Of a stretch of DNA of 64,000 nt, positions 24,077 through 32,050 are shown in pieces. This stretch comes from an uncultured Saprospiraceae bacterium (GTDB lineage Bacteria > Bacteroidota > Bacteroidia > Chitinophagales > Saprospiraceae). The position numbers and the translations under genes are program-made. The DNA is taken from the NCBI GenBank assembly GCA_937951615.1, contig CALFBH010000004.1, forward strand, positions 127,228 to 191,227. Reading direction: 5' to 3'. Every line of letters starts with the position of its first letter. Positions within the stretch are counted from its first letter, which is position 1. The notes below the pieces were generated by a model. That model did not search any database and was not told the origin of the DNA. It was given only the letters and a program-made list of their open reading frames with translations.

Positions 24077-26368
24077 ATGTTTTCACAAAAAATAATTTAC
24101 AGCCTTTGGCTAAGCTGCATTATTGCTACACTAAGTGCAACCGCTCCAACACTCATCGCTCCTACTGACCAGTCCACCAATATCAGTAAAACCCCTACGC
24201 TTCAATGGTCGGGTACTGGAAGTGCTTATACTGTTGAAATATACGCCTGCAATCCCGACCCTGCCAGTACCGGCACACTCGGACTCGATAATTTCGACCT
24301 TGCCGCCGGACCAACAGCTATTTCGGAAGTCTATGGCGATCTCTCTGGGCTGACCTACAACTCTAGCACCAATAGCTTTTTTGCTCCGACGAATGGTATC
24401 CCTATGGTTTTTGAGCTGGGTCTTGATGGTAGTTTTATACGCAGTATTACTCTAAATGGATTCCAGGATACAGAAGGGCTCGTTTGGGTGGGTGGCAATG
24501 ATTATTTTATCATTGAAGAAAGAAAAGGACGTGCTGTCAAAATCACTATCGATGCTTCTACGACTTCCATTTCTTACCCAACTGAATATATTCAACTACC
24601 CGGAACCTGGGGAAATAACCTAGGACTGGAAGGCATCTCTTATAATCCATCCACCAATGAGTTGATTATTATAAAAGAAAAATCCCCACTTACAATATAT
24701 GCTGTTGAAATTCCTGCCAATCTATCAGACCCAATTACGGTTACAAATCCGTTTAATATTGCTATCAATAATTTTGGTTTTACTGATTTGTCGGGCCTAC
24801 ATCACCTGGGAATGACCAGCGGGCTGAGCGAAATGAATGTCAGCAATCATTTTCTTGTATTAAGTCATGAATCAACTGCCCTCGTAGAAACAGATGAAAC
24901 GGGTTATGAGTACAGTCGCATTGATCTAAGTGCAGGTGGTGCAAATGGAACATTAGGCGCAGCACTTTTTCAGGCAGAAGGGGTTTCTGCTGATGACCAG
25001 GGCAATATTTATGTGGTCAGCGAACCCAATACTTTTTATAAATTCAGCAATCCTAGTTTCGACCCAACTCCTTTTAATACAGGCATGTTGGCTTTTTCTG
25101 GCAATTCGGGCACAGGTTCTTCGCTTACTGTGCCTGCGGGCCTACTAGACTCCAATACTGAATATTGTTGGCGTGTGCAAGATAATTCGACCGGAGAATG
25201 GTCAGAATATTGGTCGTTCACGACTGCACCTAATGCTGCCCCAAGCGTGACAATTACAACCCCGACAAATGGAGCAATTTTTACCAATTTCGCCCCCATT
25301 CCGCTTAGCGCGAATGCTAGTGACCCAGATGGAAACATTACACAGGTAGAGTTTTTTGTAGATAATATGTCTATCGGAACAAGCAGCACAGGTTCACCTT
25401 ATACCATCAATTTCACGCCAACTGCCGAAGGTACTTTCACCATCTACGCAGTAGCAACCGATAATGAAGGCGCAACAACTCCGACCAGCACAATCGACAT
25501 CATTATAGACACCCCAAACCAAGCCCCAAATATCACGCTGACCAATCCGACCAATGGCGCAACTTTCAATTCACTCGCCCCTATTCCGCTTAGCGCGAAT
25601 GCCAGTGATGCAGATGGAAATATCGCCCAAGTAGAGTTTTTTGTAGAAAATATCTCCGTCGGAACAAGCAGCACAGGTTCGCCTTATACCATTAATTTCA
25701 CGCCAAGTGCTGAAGCTACATACACCATATATGCTGTAGCAACCGATAATGAAGGTGCAACAACTCCGACCAGCTCGATTGATGTTATTGTTGATTTGCC
25801 CAATCAGGCACCAACTATCACCATCATCTCTCCTCCTAATGGACTAGTTTTAACTCAACCAGACCTTATCAATATCATCACTGATGCAAATGACCCCGAC
25901 GGTACGATTGCACAAGTTGATTTTTATATCAATGGTATTAATATTGCTACAGTCACTTCAAGTCCATTTTCTAGCACTTATGATTTGCTTATAGCTGGCA
26001 ATTATTGCATTGCTGCCATTGCGACTGATAATGAAGGAGCAACGACTACCTCATCAGTGGTTTGTGTAGAATTGGATGTTCTAGATGCTATTGAAGAAGA
26101 AAAATTCTTTTCAGATTTCCAACTGTTCCCAAATCCTGCTCAAGCCGAATTGAGTATTTCCTATAGCACCATCAACCCGCTACAGGATGCTCGACTCTTG
26201 ATTTTTGACTCCCAAGGCAAACAGCTTATGGCGCAGTCGCTCAACACTCCTTTATCAGGACAATACAGTCAGCTTACTGATATTAGTCGGCTGGCTTCAG
26301 GTACTTATGTTCTGGCAATTGAGCAGAATGGGCAGATTTTATTGAGGCGGCGTTTTGTGAAGGGCTAA
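24077..26368 (+). CDS. T9SS cargo: SdiA-regulated-type propeller nested in an FN3-like domain, three Ig-like repeats
   Basis: 763 residues. After a signal peptide, an FN3-like half begins (LIAPTDQSTNISKTPTLQWS, AYTVEIYACNP) and breaks off near residue 72. A ~260-residue SdiA-regulated/phytase-like propeller is inserted (YGDLSGLTYNSSTNSFFAP, DTEGLVWVGGNDYFII, LEGISYNPSTNELIIIKE, AEGVSADDQGNIYVVSE). The FN3-like half then resumes (LLDSNTEYCWRVQDNSTGEW, YWSFTTAP). Three ~93-residue Ig-like repeats of the SANASDPDGNITQVEFFVD type follow; the first two are nearly identical. A type A sorting domain ends the protein (LFPNPAQAELSISYS, LASGTYVLAIEQNG). Likely cell-surface or released; substrate unknown. 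Confidence 0.88.
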   Translation: MFSQKIIYSLWLSCIIATLSATAPTLIAPTDQSTNISKTPTLQWSGTGSAYTVEIYACNPDPASTGTLGLDNFDLAAGPTAISEVYGDLSGLTYNSSTNSFFAPTNGIPMVFELGLDGSFIRSITLNGFQDTEGLVWVGGNDYFIIEERKGRAVKITIDASTTSISYPTEYIQLPGTWGNNLGLEGISYNPSTNELIIIKEKSPLTIYAVEIPANLSDPITVTNPFNIAINNFGFTDLSGLHHLGMTSGLSEMNVSNHFLVLSHESTALVETDETGYEYSRIDLSAGGANGTLGAALFQAEGVSADDQGNIYVVSEPNTFYKFSNPSFDPTPFNTGMLAFSGNSGTGSSLTVPAGLLDSNTEYCWRVQDNSTGEWSEYWSFTTAPNAAPSVTITTPTNGAIFTNFAPIPLSANASDPDGNITQVEFFVDNMSIGTSSTGSPYTINFTPTAEGTFTIYAVATDNEGATTPTSTIDIIIDTPNQAPNITLTNPTNGATFNSLAPIPLSANASDADGNIAQVEFFVENISVGTSSTGSPYTINFTPSAEATYTIYAVATDNEGATTPTSSIDVIVDLPNQAPTITIISPPNGLVLTQPDLINIITDANDPDGTIAQVDFYINGINIATVTSSPFSSTYDLLIAGNYCIAAIATDNEGATTTSSVVCVELDVLDAIEEEKFFSDFQLFPNPAQAELSISYSTINPLQDARLLIFDSQGKQLMAQSLNTPLSGQYSQLTDISRLASGTYVLAIEQNGQILLRRRFVKG

Positions 26369-26471
26369 ACCCGCATGGTAAATAATATTTAAAAAATAAA
26401 TTAAAGATTATTTGAATGCGTAAAAAAATAAATGTAATTTGGACTTTATTCCATTAAAGTTACATTTTATT

Positions 26472-27230
26472 ATGAAAGTTAACAAAAAGTATACGCAGGA
26501 ATTGCACAGCCAGTTTGGTTATTTTGCGACTTGGTTTCCTGGCACACCAATGGAACTTGGAGACATTGGTACTTTTAAAAACCATATTTTCACCAAAAAA
26601 GCTAACCTTTCTGATTTGGGCATCCAGTTTAAACAAGAAAATGACAATACCAAATCAGATATGAAGCACAACTCTAAGGGAGCAGTAGTGCTGACTATTA
26701 AAGCGTCTGGTTCGGCAAAATTACCCAATAGTCCATTGACAAATGCTGATGCAGATATTACAGTCGAGTTTTCAAAAGAAAATGCTGTTTTATTTAAAGC
26801 TAAAGGCACTACAACCATCAGCATCAAAAATCAAATCGCCCTTGGAAAAGAAATTGAACAACGGTATAATGCAGGAACATGGGAAAAGGAATGGGCAGTG
26901 ATCACCGAACTCATCAAAGCAGATAGCGCAACTGTTCTTATTTCCAGTTCAAGTGAAGGTAAAATTGAATTGAAAGCCAATGCCGATGTAAAAACTGCCC
27001 AAATGGATATCGCTGATGCAAACTTAGACCTGAAGCCGTCTTTTTCCAAAGGCTTACAAACAGAAATCATCGCTAAACAAGGCTTGACTCCGCTGTTTAA
27101 AGTATCAAAAATCAAAAAAGCTCCTTTTCAGCCGCCTAAATTTAAGATCAATTCACGACATATAGATCGCGATACAACGACAACAAAGACTGAAACTTCT
27201 CTTGAGTTTGGGGAAGTTGAAACTTATTAG
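26472..27230 (+). CDS. Hypothetical cytosolic protein, unrecognised family
   Basis: 252 residues from ATG 26472; the frame is open to 26439 but upstream residues add nothing. There is no signal peptide or membrane helix. Visible features are YFATWFPGTPMELGDIGTF near the N-terminus and alternating polar/hydrophobic strands (GAVVLTIKASGSAKL; ADITVEFSKENAVLFKA; SATVLISSSSEGKIELKANAD). The tail, rich in K/P/T, ends in TTTKTETSLEFGEVETY. The pattern suggests a two-part beta-rich fold with a flexible tail. I know no function. It lies alone between a surface cargo gene and the convergent citrate synthase, with a terminator after it. Confidence 0.7.
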   Translation: MKVNKKYTQELHSQFGYFATWFPGTPMELGDIGTFKNHIFTKKANLSDLGIQFKQENDNTKSDMKHNSKGAVVLTIKASGSAKLPNSPLTNADADITVEFSKENAVLFKAKGTTTISIKNQIALGKEIEQRYNAGTWEKEWAVITELIKADSATVLISSSSEGKIELKANADVKTAQMDIADANLDLKPSFSKGLQTEIIAKQGLTPLFKVSKIKKAPFQPPKFKINSRHIDRDTTTTKTETSLEFGEVETY

Positions 27231-27252
27231 TAAAACTTATTTAAAAAGAAAA

Positions 27253-27293
27253 AGCCACGAATGCACGAATGATTAATTCGTGTATTCGTGGCT
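27253..27293. terminator. Terminator built from the CACGAATGCACGAAT word
   Basis: An 18-bp stem with one mismatch (AGCCACGAATGCACGAAT / ATTCGTGTATTCGTGGCT) has a 5-nt loop and lies between convergent genes. The same words recur at 31998-32015 and 47311-47395. Confidence 0.8.
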
Positions 27294-27319
27294 ATATCTT
27301 TTACGGTACTATACCGTTT

Positions 27320-28639
27320 TTATCCACTCACTGCCTGCTCTGCCAAATACTCTTTCACCCATTTTGTAGTGACAGATTTTGGACGCTCCAACGGGAAGCC
27401 TAAGGCACGTGACCAACACATTTGCGCCAGTACGCCCATCGCACGCGACACGCCGAAGAGAACGGTGTAATAACTGTATTCTTTCAAACCATAGCTAACC
27501 AGTAATGCACCAGAGTGCGCATCTACATTCGGCCATGGATTTTTGACTTTGCCCAATCCTTGTAGAATGGGTGGCACTACTTCAAATACTTTCCAGATTA
27601 CTTTTACGATTTGTGAATCTGCGAGGTATTCGCCTGCAAAACGTTTTTGCGCCATGAAACGCGGGTCAGGCTCACGCAATACTGCATGTCCATAGCCAGG
27701 AATGACTTTCCCTGCTGCTAGTGTAGCATTTACATGGTCAGCGATTTGCTCTTTGGTCGGATCATCTGTTCCCAGTGTTTCCAACATATTGAATACCCAC
27801 TTGATCACTTCCTGATTTGCCAATCCGTGTAATGGTCCAGCCAGTGAGTTCATACCACTTGCCAAAGACATATAACAATCGCTCAAGGTAGACCCCGTCA
27901 GGTGAACAGAGTGTGCCGAAGCATTTCCACCTTCATGGTCAGCATGAATCGTCAGATACAAACGCATCAGACTTTTGAAATCTTCATTATCAATGCCCAG
28001 CATACTCGCATAATTGCCGCCCCAGTCCAAAGACTCATTCGGTTCAATATGTTTTCCTCCATGATGGCTTCTCCGATAAATATAAGCAGCCACGCGCGGT
28101 AGGCGGGCAATCAGATTCATCGCATCCTCATAAGTCGGATCCCAGTAATCATATTTGCTCATGCCTTCTGCATAACGACGGGCAAAATTACTATCCGTCT
28201 GCATAGATACAATGGCGATACTAAATTGTGTCATAGGATGGGTATCAGGCGACAAGGCATCCAATACTTTAAAGGTATGTTCCGGTACGGTACTACGCTT
28301 TGCCCATTCTGCACTTAGCCATTCTACCTGTTCCTGTGTTGGAATTTCATCCGTCAACATCAACCAGAATAAACCTTCTGGTAAAGGTTCTTTACAATCT
28401 TTTGCCTGAGGCAATAAATCACGCAATTCGGGGATAGAATATCCTCTGAATCGAATGCCTTCTTTTGCATCTAATTGTGAAGTTTCCCAAACCATACTCT
28501 TCACACCACGCATGCCTCCATAGACCTGGCTGAGTTTGACATCACCTACGACTTTATTGCCGTGTTCTTTTAGCATACTTTTTACCTCGGTGCGCAAGGC
28601 CGTTGCTTTCTCCTGAAATTTCTGTTTAAGCGGATCCAT
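27320..28639 (-). CDS. gltA: Citrate synthase, mitochondrial (eukaryotic) type
   Basis: 439 residues. The enzyme condenses acetyl-CoA and oxaloacetate to citrate in the cytosol, the entry step of the TCA cycle. The catalytic triad of the pig enzyme is conserved: His in LAGPLHGLANQEV, His in VIPGYGHAVLR and Asp in WPNVDAHSG. Long stretches match the mitochondrial form, including GMRGVKSMVWETS, LDAKEGIRFRGYSIPE, LYLTIHADHEGGNASAH and YYTVLFGVSRAMGVLAQ. The usual bacterial hexameric type I lacks these, so a dimeric enzyme without NADH control is likely. The gene stands alone. Confidence 0.95.
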   Translation of the reverse strand: MDPLKQKFQEKATALRTEVKSMLKEHGNKVVGDVKLSQVYGGMRGVKSMVWETSQLDAKEGIRFRGYSIPELRDLLPQAKDCKEPLPEGLFWLMLTDEIPTQEQVEWLSAEWAKRSTVPEHTFKVLDALSPDTHPMTQFSIAIVSMQTDSNFARRYAEGMSKYDYWDPTYEDAMNLIARLPRVAAYIYRRSHHGGKHIEPNESLDWGGNYASMLGIDNEDFKSLMRLYLTIHADHEGGNASAHSVHLTGSTLSDCYMSLASGMNSLAGPLHGLANQEVIKWVFNMLETLGTDDPTKEQIADHVNATLAAGKVIPGYGHAVLREPDPRFMAQKRFAGEYLADSQIVKVIWKVFEVVPPILQGLGKVKNPWPNVDAHSGALLVSYGLKEYSYYTVLFGVSRAMGVLAQMCWSRALGFPLERPKSVTTKWVKEYLAEQAVSG

Positions 28640-28867
28640 TTATTAGTTATACTTATTTTTATATTATTAATGAAATTGTAGTTATTCATTTGTCATCGGT
28701 CAATTGACGGCTCGTAAGTTGTAAATTTTATGGAACTTTTCCAAATGAATTTAGCGTACTTTCGCTGCTATTTATATAAACGTCTATTATGAGACGAATG
28801 TTTAGGTTTTTGGTCGCTAAAGTAATGGTAAAATTGCATGATTGCGTACTTGTTTGTTATTATGATC

Positions 28868-28908
28868 TTTGAATTTGAATTTGAATTTGACGTTTGTATT
28901 TGAATTTC
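28868..28908. repeat. TTTGAATTTG word array
   Basis: Repeated TTTGAA units are followed by TTTGACGTTTGTATTTG. The reverse complement of nearly the same 36 nt lies at 45052-45087, with the first 29 bases identical. Confidence 0.8.
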
Positions 28909-28914
28909 CACTTA

Positions 28915-30186
28915 CTATTCATTCAACCATCGGTTGAGTGCCTCCAATACCTTCTCTTTATCCTGTCGTTCCATATTTTGAATCCTTGCATCGTGGTGTG
29001 CCCGTCCTTTCATCATGATTTTGAGGGCATCTGTTTTTCGGGAAGGGTTTACGGCTGTTGCCGACCAGGTATCCAATTCGCCATAGACATATAGAATACG
29101 ATCACCGGATTCTCGAATCCATGCATAAACTTTTTTGCTCAGACTGCCGTCAAATTTCAATTGTGGTACAGGAGCAAAAATGGTATTGGTGGGTTCTGTT
29201 GCATATTTCAATAAGTGGTGCAAGCCATTCGTCTGAAAACCATAATAGCCCAACTCAGTCATGGCCTGATAGAACAGCGGCTCAAAATATTTCACTCCTT
29301 TATCAGAATACAAACCAAAGCCCACGACTTCAATCAGGTATTCCAACATTTCCTCTGTGCTCGCATCTTTGTCGGGTATTTTACTGCATTCATGCCCCCA
29401 TTGCCAAAAGGAAATTGGATATTCCAGTACAGCATATTCATAAGCCGTTTCCCTGCCAATAGCAAAGGTCTGCCCGCGACCAAAACAGTACCATTTCATA
29501 TAAGGCAGAATTTCATCTCGTTTTTCCAAGAGGCGTTTTTGAAAATCAAATATATCTTTCCGACAACCTACATAGTTTACAAATTTGTAAATGCGCGGAT
29601 CTTCTACTTCAAAATTGAGTGGCGTGACATAAGGCACAGAAATATCCACATCATCTGGATAATAATACCGATGATACAAAGCAGCCTGCCCACCTTTGCT
29701 GATACCAGTACTCAACCATTTCCCACTGTACATTTTGTTGAATAATTCGATGATTCTGTGGTAATCATTAGCAGCCTGCTCGGTGGTCAGATAGATCCAT
29801 TTGAGAGAGTCGGGTACAGATTCGCCAAAATAGCGATGCTCTACGACCAGTTGATTGGCATTCAGTATTTTTGCTAATTCAGAAGTATAATTTTCTTCGG
29901 CAGCATAGCCCTCTGTCACCATAATCATTGGCTTGCCAAATGCTTTATGAGACAAATAAATGCGCTGTGTAAAAGTCTCGCCATCGGGGTTTTTATGGTC
30001 TAATGGCTGCCTCAGCATAATCTTGTAGGCACTGCGGAAGGGAGCGGTGGGTTCCAGTCGTTCTACCTCTACGACATCTGGCAAGGCCATCAACTGCGCA
30101 TCGAAAGATTGTAAACCTATCGGTTGGGTAGTAGCTGCCAAGCAAAAATTTAGCAGGAAGAACGTCAGTAGTAATCGAATATACAT
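28915..30186 (-). CDS. Secreted serine peptidase of the S28/S37 (PS-10 tripeptidyl aminopeptidase) type
   Basis: 423 residues. The signal peptide is MYIRLLLTFFLLNFCLAATTQ. An alpha/beta-hydrolase core carries the nucleophile in WLSTGISKGGQAALYH (GxSxGG), an Asp in YVYGELDTWSATAV and a C-terminal His in KGRAHHDARIQNM. The oxyanion region MIMVTEGYAAEENY and VVEHRYFGESVPD fit prolyl- or tripeptidyl-peptidases of clan SC that trim peptides from the N-terminus. It is periplasmic or outer-surface located and lacks a T9SS sorting domain. A full promoter lies just upstream. Confidence 0.82.
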   Translation of the reverse strand: MYIRLLLTFFLLNFCLAATTQPIGLQSFDAQLMALPDVVEVERLEPTAPFRSAYKIMLRQPLDHKNPDGETFTQRIYLSHKAFGKPMIMVTEGYAAEENYTSELAKILNANQLVVEHRYFGESVPDSLKWIYLTTEQAANDYHRIIELFNKMYSGKWLSTGISKGGQAALYHRYYYPDDVDISVPYVTPLNFEVEDPRIYKFVNYVGCRKDIFDFQKRLLEKRDEILPYMKWYCFGRGQTFAIGRETAYEYAVLEYPISFWQWGHECSKIPDKDASTEEMLEYLIEVVGFGLYSDKGVKYFEPLFYQAMTELGYYGFQTNGLHHLLKYATEPTNTIFAPVPQLKFDGSLSKKVYAWIRESGDRILYVYGELDTWSATAVNPSRKTDALKIMMKGRAHHDARIQNMERQDKEKVLEALNRWLNE

Positions 30187-30208
30187 GGATGGTTTGAATA
30201 TTAGTTCA

Positions 30209-30241
30209 CAAAACTAATATATTAATGGGACTTAACCCAAA
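30209..30241 (-). promoter_or_regulatory. Promoter of the S28/S37 peptidase gene
   Basis: On the minus strand, TTTG (30241-30238), 21 bp, then TAGTTTTG (30216-30209). The leader would be about 15 nt. Confidence 0.6.
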
Positions 30242-30261
30242 AGGTTGGGGAACACAGTTTT

Positions 30262-30924
30262 TTATGGCTCTAACTCAAAAGTATTTTCAAACCATTTTAC
30301 AAAATTATCTGCTGCCGGTAAGGAAACATCGAAATAACTGGCTCTGACAGCAGTCCCCATGGATTCACCCGGTTTTTTCTGCCAGGCAAGATAGGTGTGT
30401 AATAAGGCTTTTTGCCTTTTCGGTGCAGAAAATAGAACATGTTTCTGCTGTATTAATTCTTCAATTTTCTCATCAGCAAACTTCCAGATTGTTTGAGTTT
30501 TTTTGGGTATTAATTTGCCTAAAAAATGTTCCAGATAACCTTCGTTTATATTATCAGGCATAATCCATATACCGATGTAGAGATTGTCCATCAGTTGGCA
30601 ACCAAAACCATTTTCAGTCAAAGCAGCATCTCTTGGAAATGAAAGGTTTAATACTTTTTCAATCGCTCCTTTCAAACTGTCCAATCTTGCTTCTACACCG
30701 ACATCATTGGCATCAACAATAATACCGATATTAGTAACATCAGTACTTTGCAGTTCTTCCATAAGCACTTTATTGACTTTACTGATGCTATTTGCCCTTT
30801 TGACAAATTCTTCCTTGTACTTTTCCTTAGTGCTGTAACCTTTTGGTGGTTTTACACTTCTTTTTATCAGCAATTCAGAAAGCGCGATGGCATCATTGCC
30901 TTCCACTATTAATCGTTGTGCCAT
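30262..30924 (-). CDS. DUF3226/TOPRIM-like partner of the AAA15 ATPase
   Basis: 220 residues from ATG 30924; an alternative ATG at 30942 would overlap the ATPase gene by 14 bp. The opening AQRLIVEGNDAIALSELLI supplies the conserved Glu of a TOPRIM-like fold (xVEGxxD). TNIGIIVDANDVG supplies the DxD-like acidic pair. The C-terminal half includes LYIGIWIMPDNINEGYLEHFL, typical of DUF3226. Proteins of this type follow OLD/AAA15 ATPases in two-gene modules suspected or shown to act in phage defence as nucleases. The gene overlaps or abuts the ATPase stop, so the pair is co-translated. Confidence 0.8.
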   Translation of the reverse strand: MAQRLIVEGNDAIALSELLIKRSVKPPKGYSTKEKYKEEFVKRANSISKVNKVLMEELQSTDVTNIGIIVDANDVGVEARLDSLKGAIEKVLNLSFPRDAALTENGFGCQLMDNLYIGIWIMPDNINEGYLEHFLGKLIPKKTQTIWKFADEKIEELIQQKHVLFSAPKRQKALLHTYLAWQKKPGESMGTAVRASYFDVSLPAADNFVKWFENTFELEP

Positions 30925-30928
30925 TGTT

Positions 30929-31852
30929 TTATCGGATTTCAAGTTTTAGTTCAAGGCTGTCTTTTAGGCGTTCTCCATCAAAAATAATGGCTTCATTTTT
31001 TCCAGTTCTGCCGCGTTGCAGGCGAATGTATTGTGCATCATCATTATATTGTGCATCAGATGAAACATAATGAAAAGTTCGAATAGCATCCTGACTGTGC
31101 GTAGTTGCAAAAACCTGAATATTCCATTTTTTGGCGTATTTAAAGATCATGCCCCATAGTTTTTCTAAGGCGGAGTAGTGCAGTCCTAATTCCAATTCGT
31201 CTATGAGTAAGATGCTGTCTTGGGCATTGGCAAGACTCATTGCGATAAGCAAAATTCTGTAAACGCCATCGCCGAGTGTGCCGAGTGGCACAGGTTTTTC
31301 GGTATCCTTTAAACGAACTCTTACCATTTTATTTCCAACATCAAAGCGGACTAAATCAGGTTCTACCGTATCTCTGATGATTTCATAAACATCATCTTCT
31401 TTTGGAGTTAAGACTATGTTTTCCCATAATGAATTTAGTGTATCAAATCCTGAATGAAAGGGGACATGGACTACAGTATCGTCTGGCGGATGTATTGCTG
31501 TATTAGAGCGTAAAGAATATTCTCTTCCATTATCTCCAAACTGGAAGCCGTATTCACTTGTGTCTTCCTCTCTTCGTATAATAAGGTTATTAATAATTAG
31601 TTCATCACTACCACAATGTCTATTATACAATGCTTTATAGGATTCATTTCTACTTTGTTTAAATGCATTTCGGCTATCCAAAATATGATTTACAACAGAG
31701 CTATCGCATTCTGCCTGCAAAATCCGAATCGCATCCAGCAAAGAAGTCTTCCCCGAATTATTCTTCCCAGCAATCAAATTAACCCTTTTCAAAGTCGGAA
31801 TATCCAACTCCTCAAAAGTCATAAAATTTTCGATATGTAAATGGTCAATCAT
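30929..31852 (-). CDS. AAA15-family ATPase
   Basis: 307 residues. An ABC/SMC-like ATPase without coiled-coil insertion: Walker A IAGKNNSGKTSLLDA near residue 30, signature region PLGTLGDGVYRILLIAMSLA, Walker B SILLIDELELGLHYS and the switch His in VFATTHSQDAI. It is cytosolic. With the downstream DUF3226 protein it makes an ATPase plus TOPRIM pair like those of OLD-type and PARIS-type defence modules, in which the ATPase senses infection and holds or releases the nuclease. The defence role is inferred from this pairing only. Confidence 0.85.
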   Translation of the reverse strand: MIDHLHIENFMTFEELDIPTLKRVNLIAGKNNSGKTSLLDAIRILQAECDSSVVNHILDSRNAFKQSRNESYKALYNRHCGSDELIINNLIIRREEDTSEYGFQFGDNGREYSLRSNTAIHPPDDTVVHVPFHSGFDTLNSLWENIVLTPKEDDVYEIIRDTVEPDLVRFDVGNKMVRVRLKDTEKPVPLGTLGDGVYRILLIAMSLANAQDSILLIDELELGLHYSALEKLWGMIFKYAKKWNIQVFATTHSQDAIRTFHYVSSDAQYNDDAQYIRLQRGRTGKNEAIIFDGERLKDSLELKLEIR

Positions 31853-31865
31853 TTTTTCATTTTTA

Positions 31866-31895
31866 CAAAGTTAATCATTTTTAAAACAATTCAAA
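31866..31895 (-). promoter_or_regulatory. Promoter of the AAA15/DUF3226 pair
   Basis: On the minus strand, TTTG (31895-31892), 18 bp, then TAACTTTG (31873-31866). The transcript would start only a few bases before the ATG at 31852. Confidence 0.55.
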
Positions 31896-32050
31896 TTACG
31901 CATTCATTCGCCCATGGTTGAAACCATTGGCTACCAAATGACAGTCCGTCACGATGCGACTCATTAGCTGGATAGCTGAACATTATTATTCGTTTTCAAT
32001 TCGTGCATTCGTGGCTTTTTTTAAAACTGTGTCATTTGTCATACACACCT

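Noticed and set aside
26472-27230. Bacterial gasdermin or other pore-forming protein
   Set aside because: Considered because of size and beta-rich pattern, but no gasdermin motif and no adjacent protease gene.
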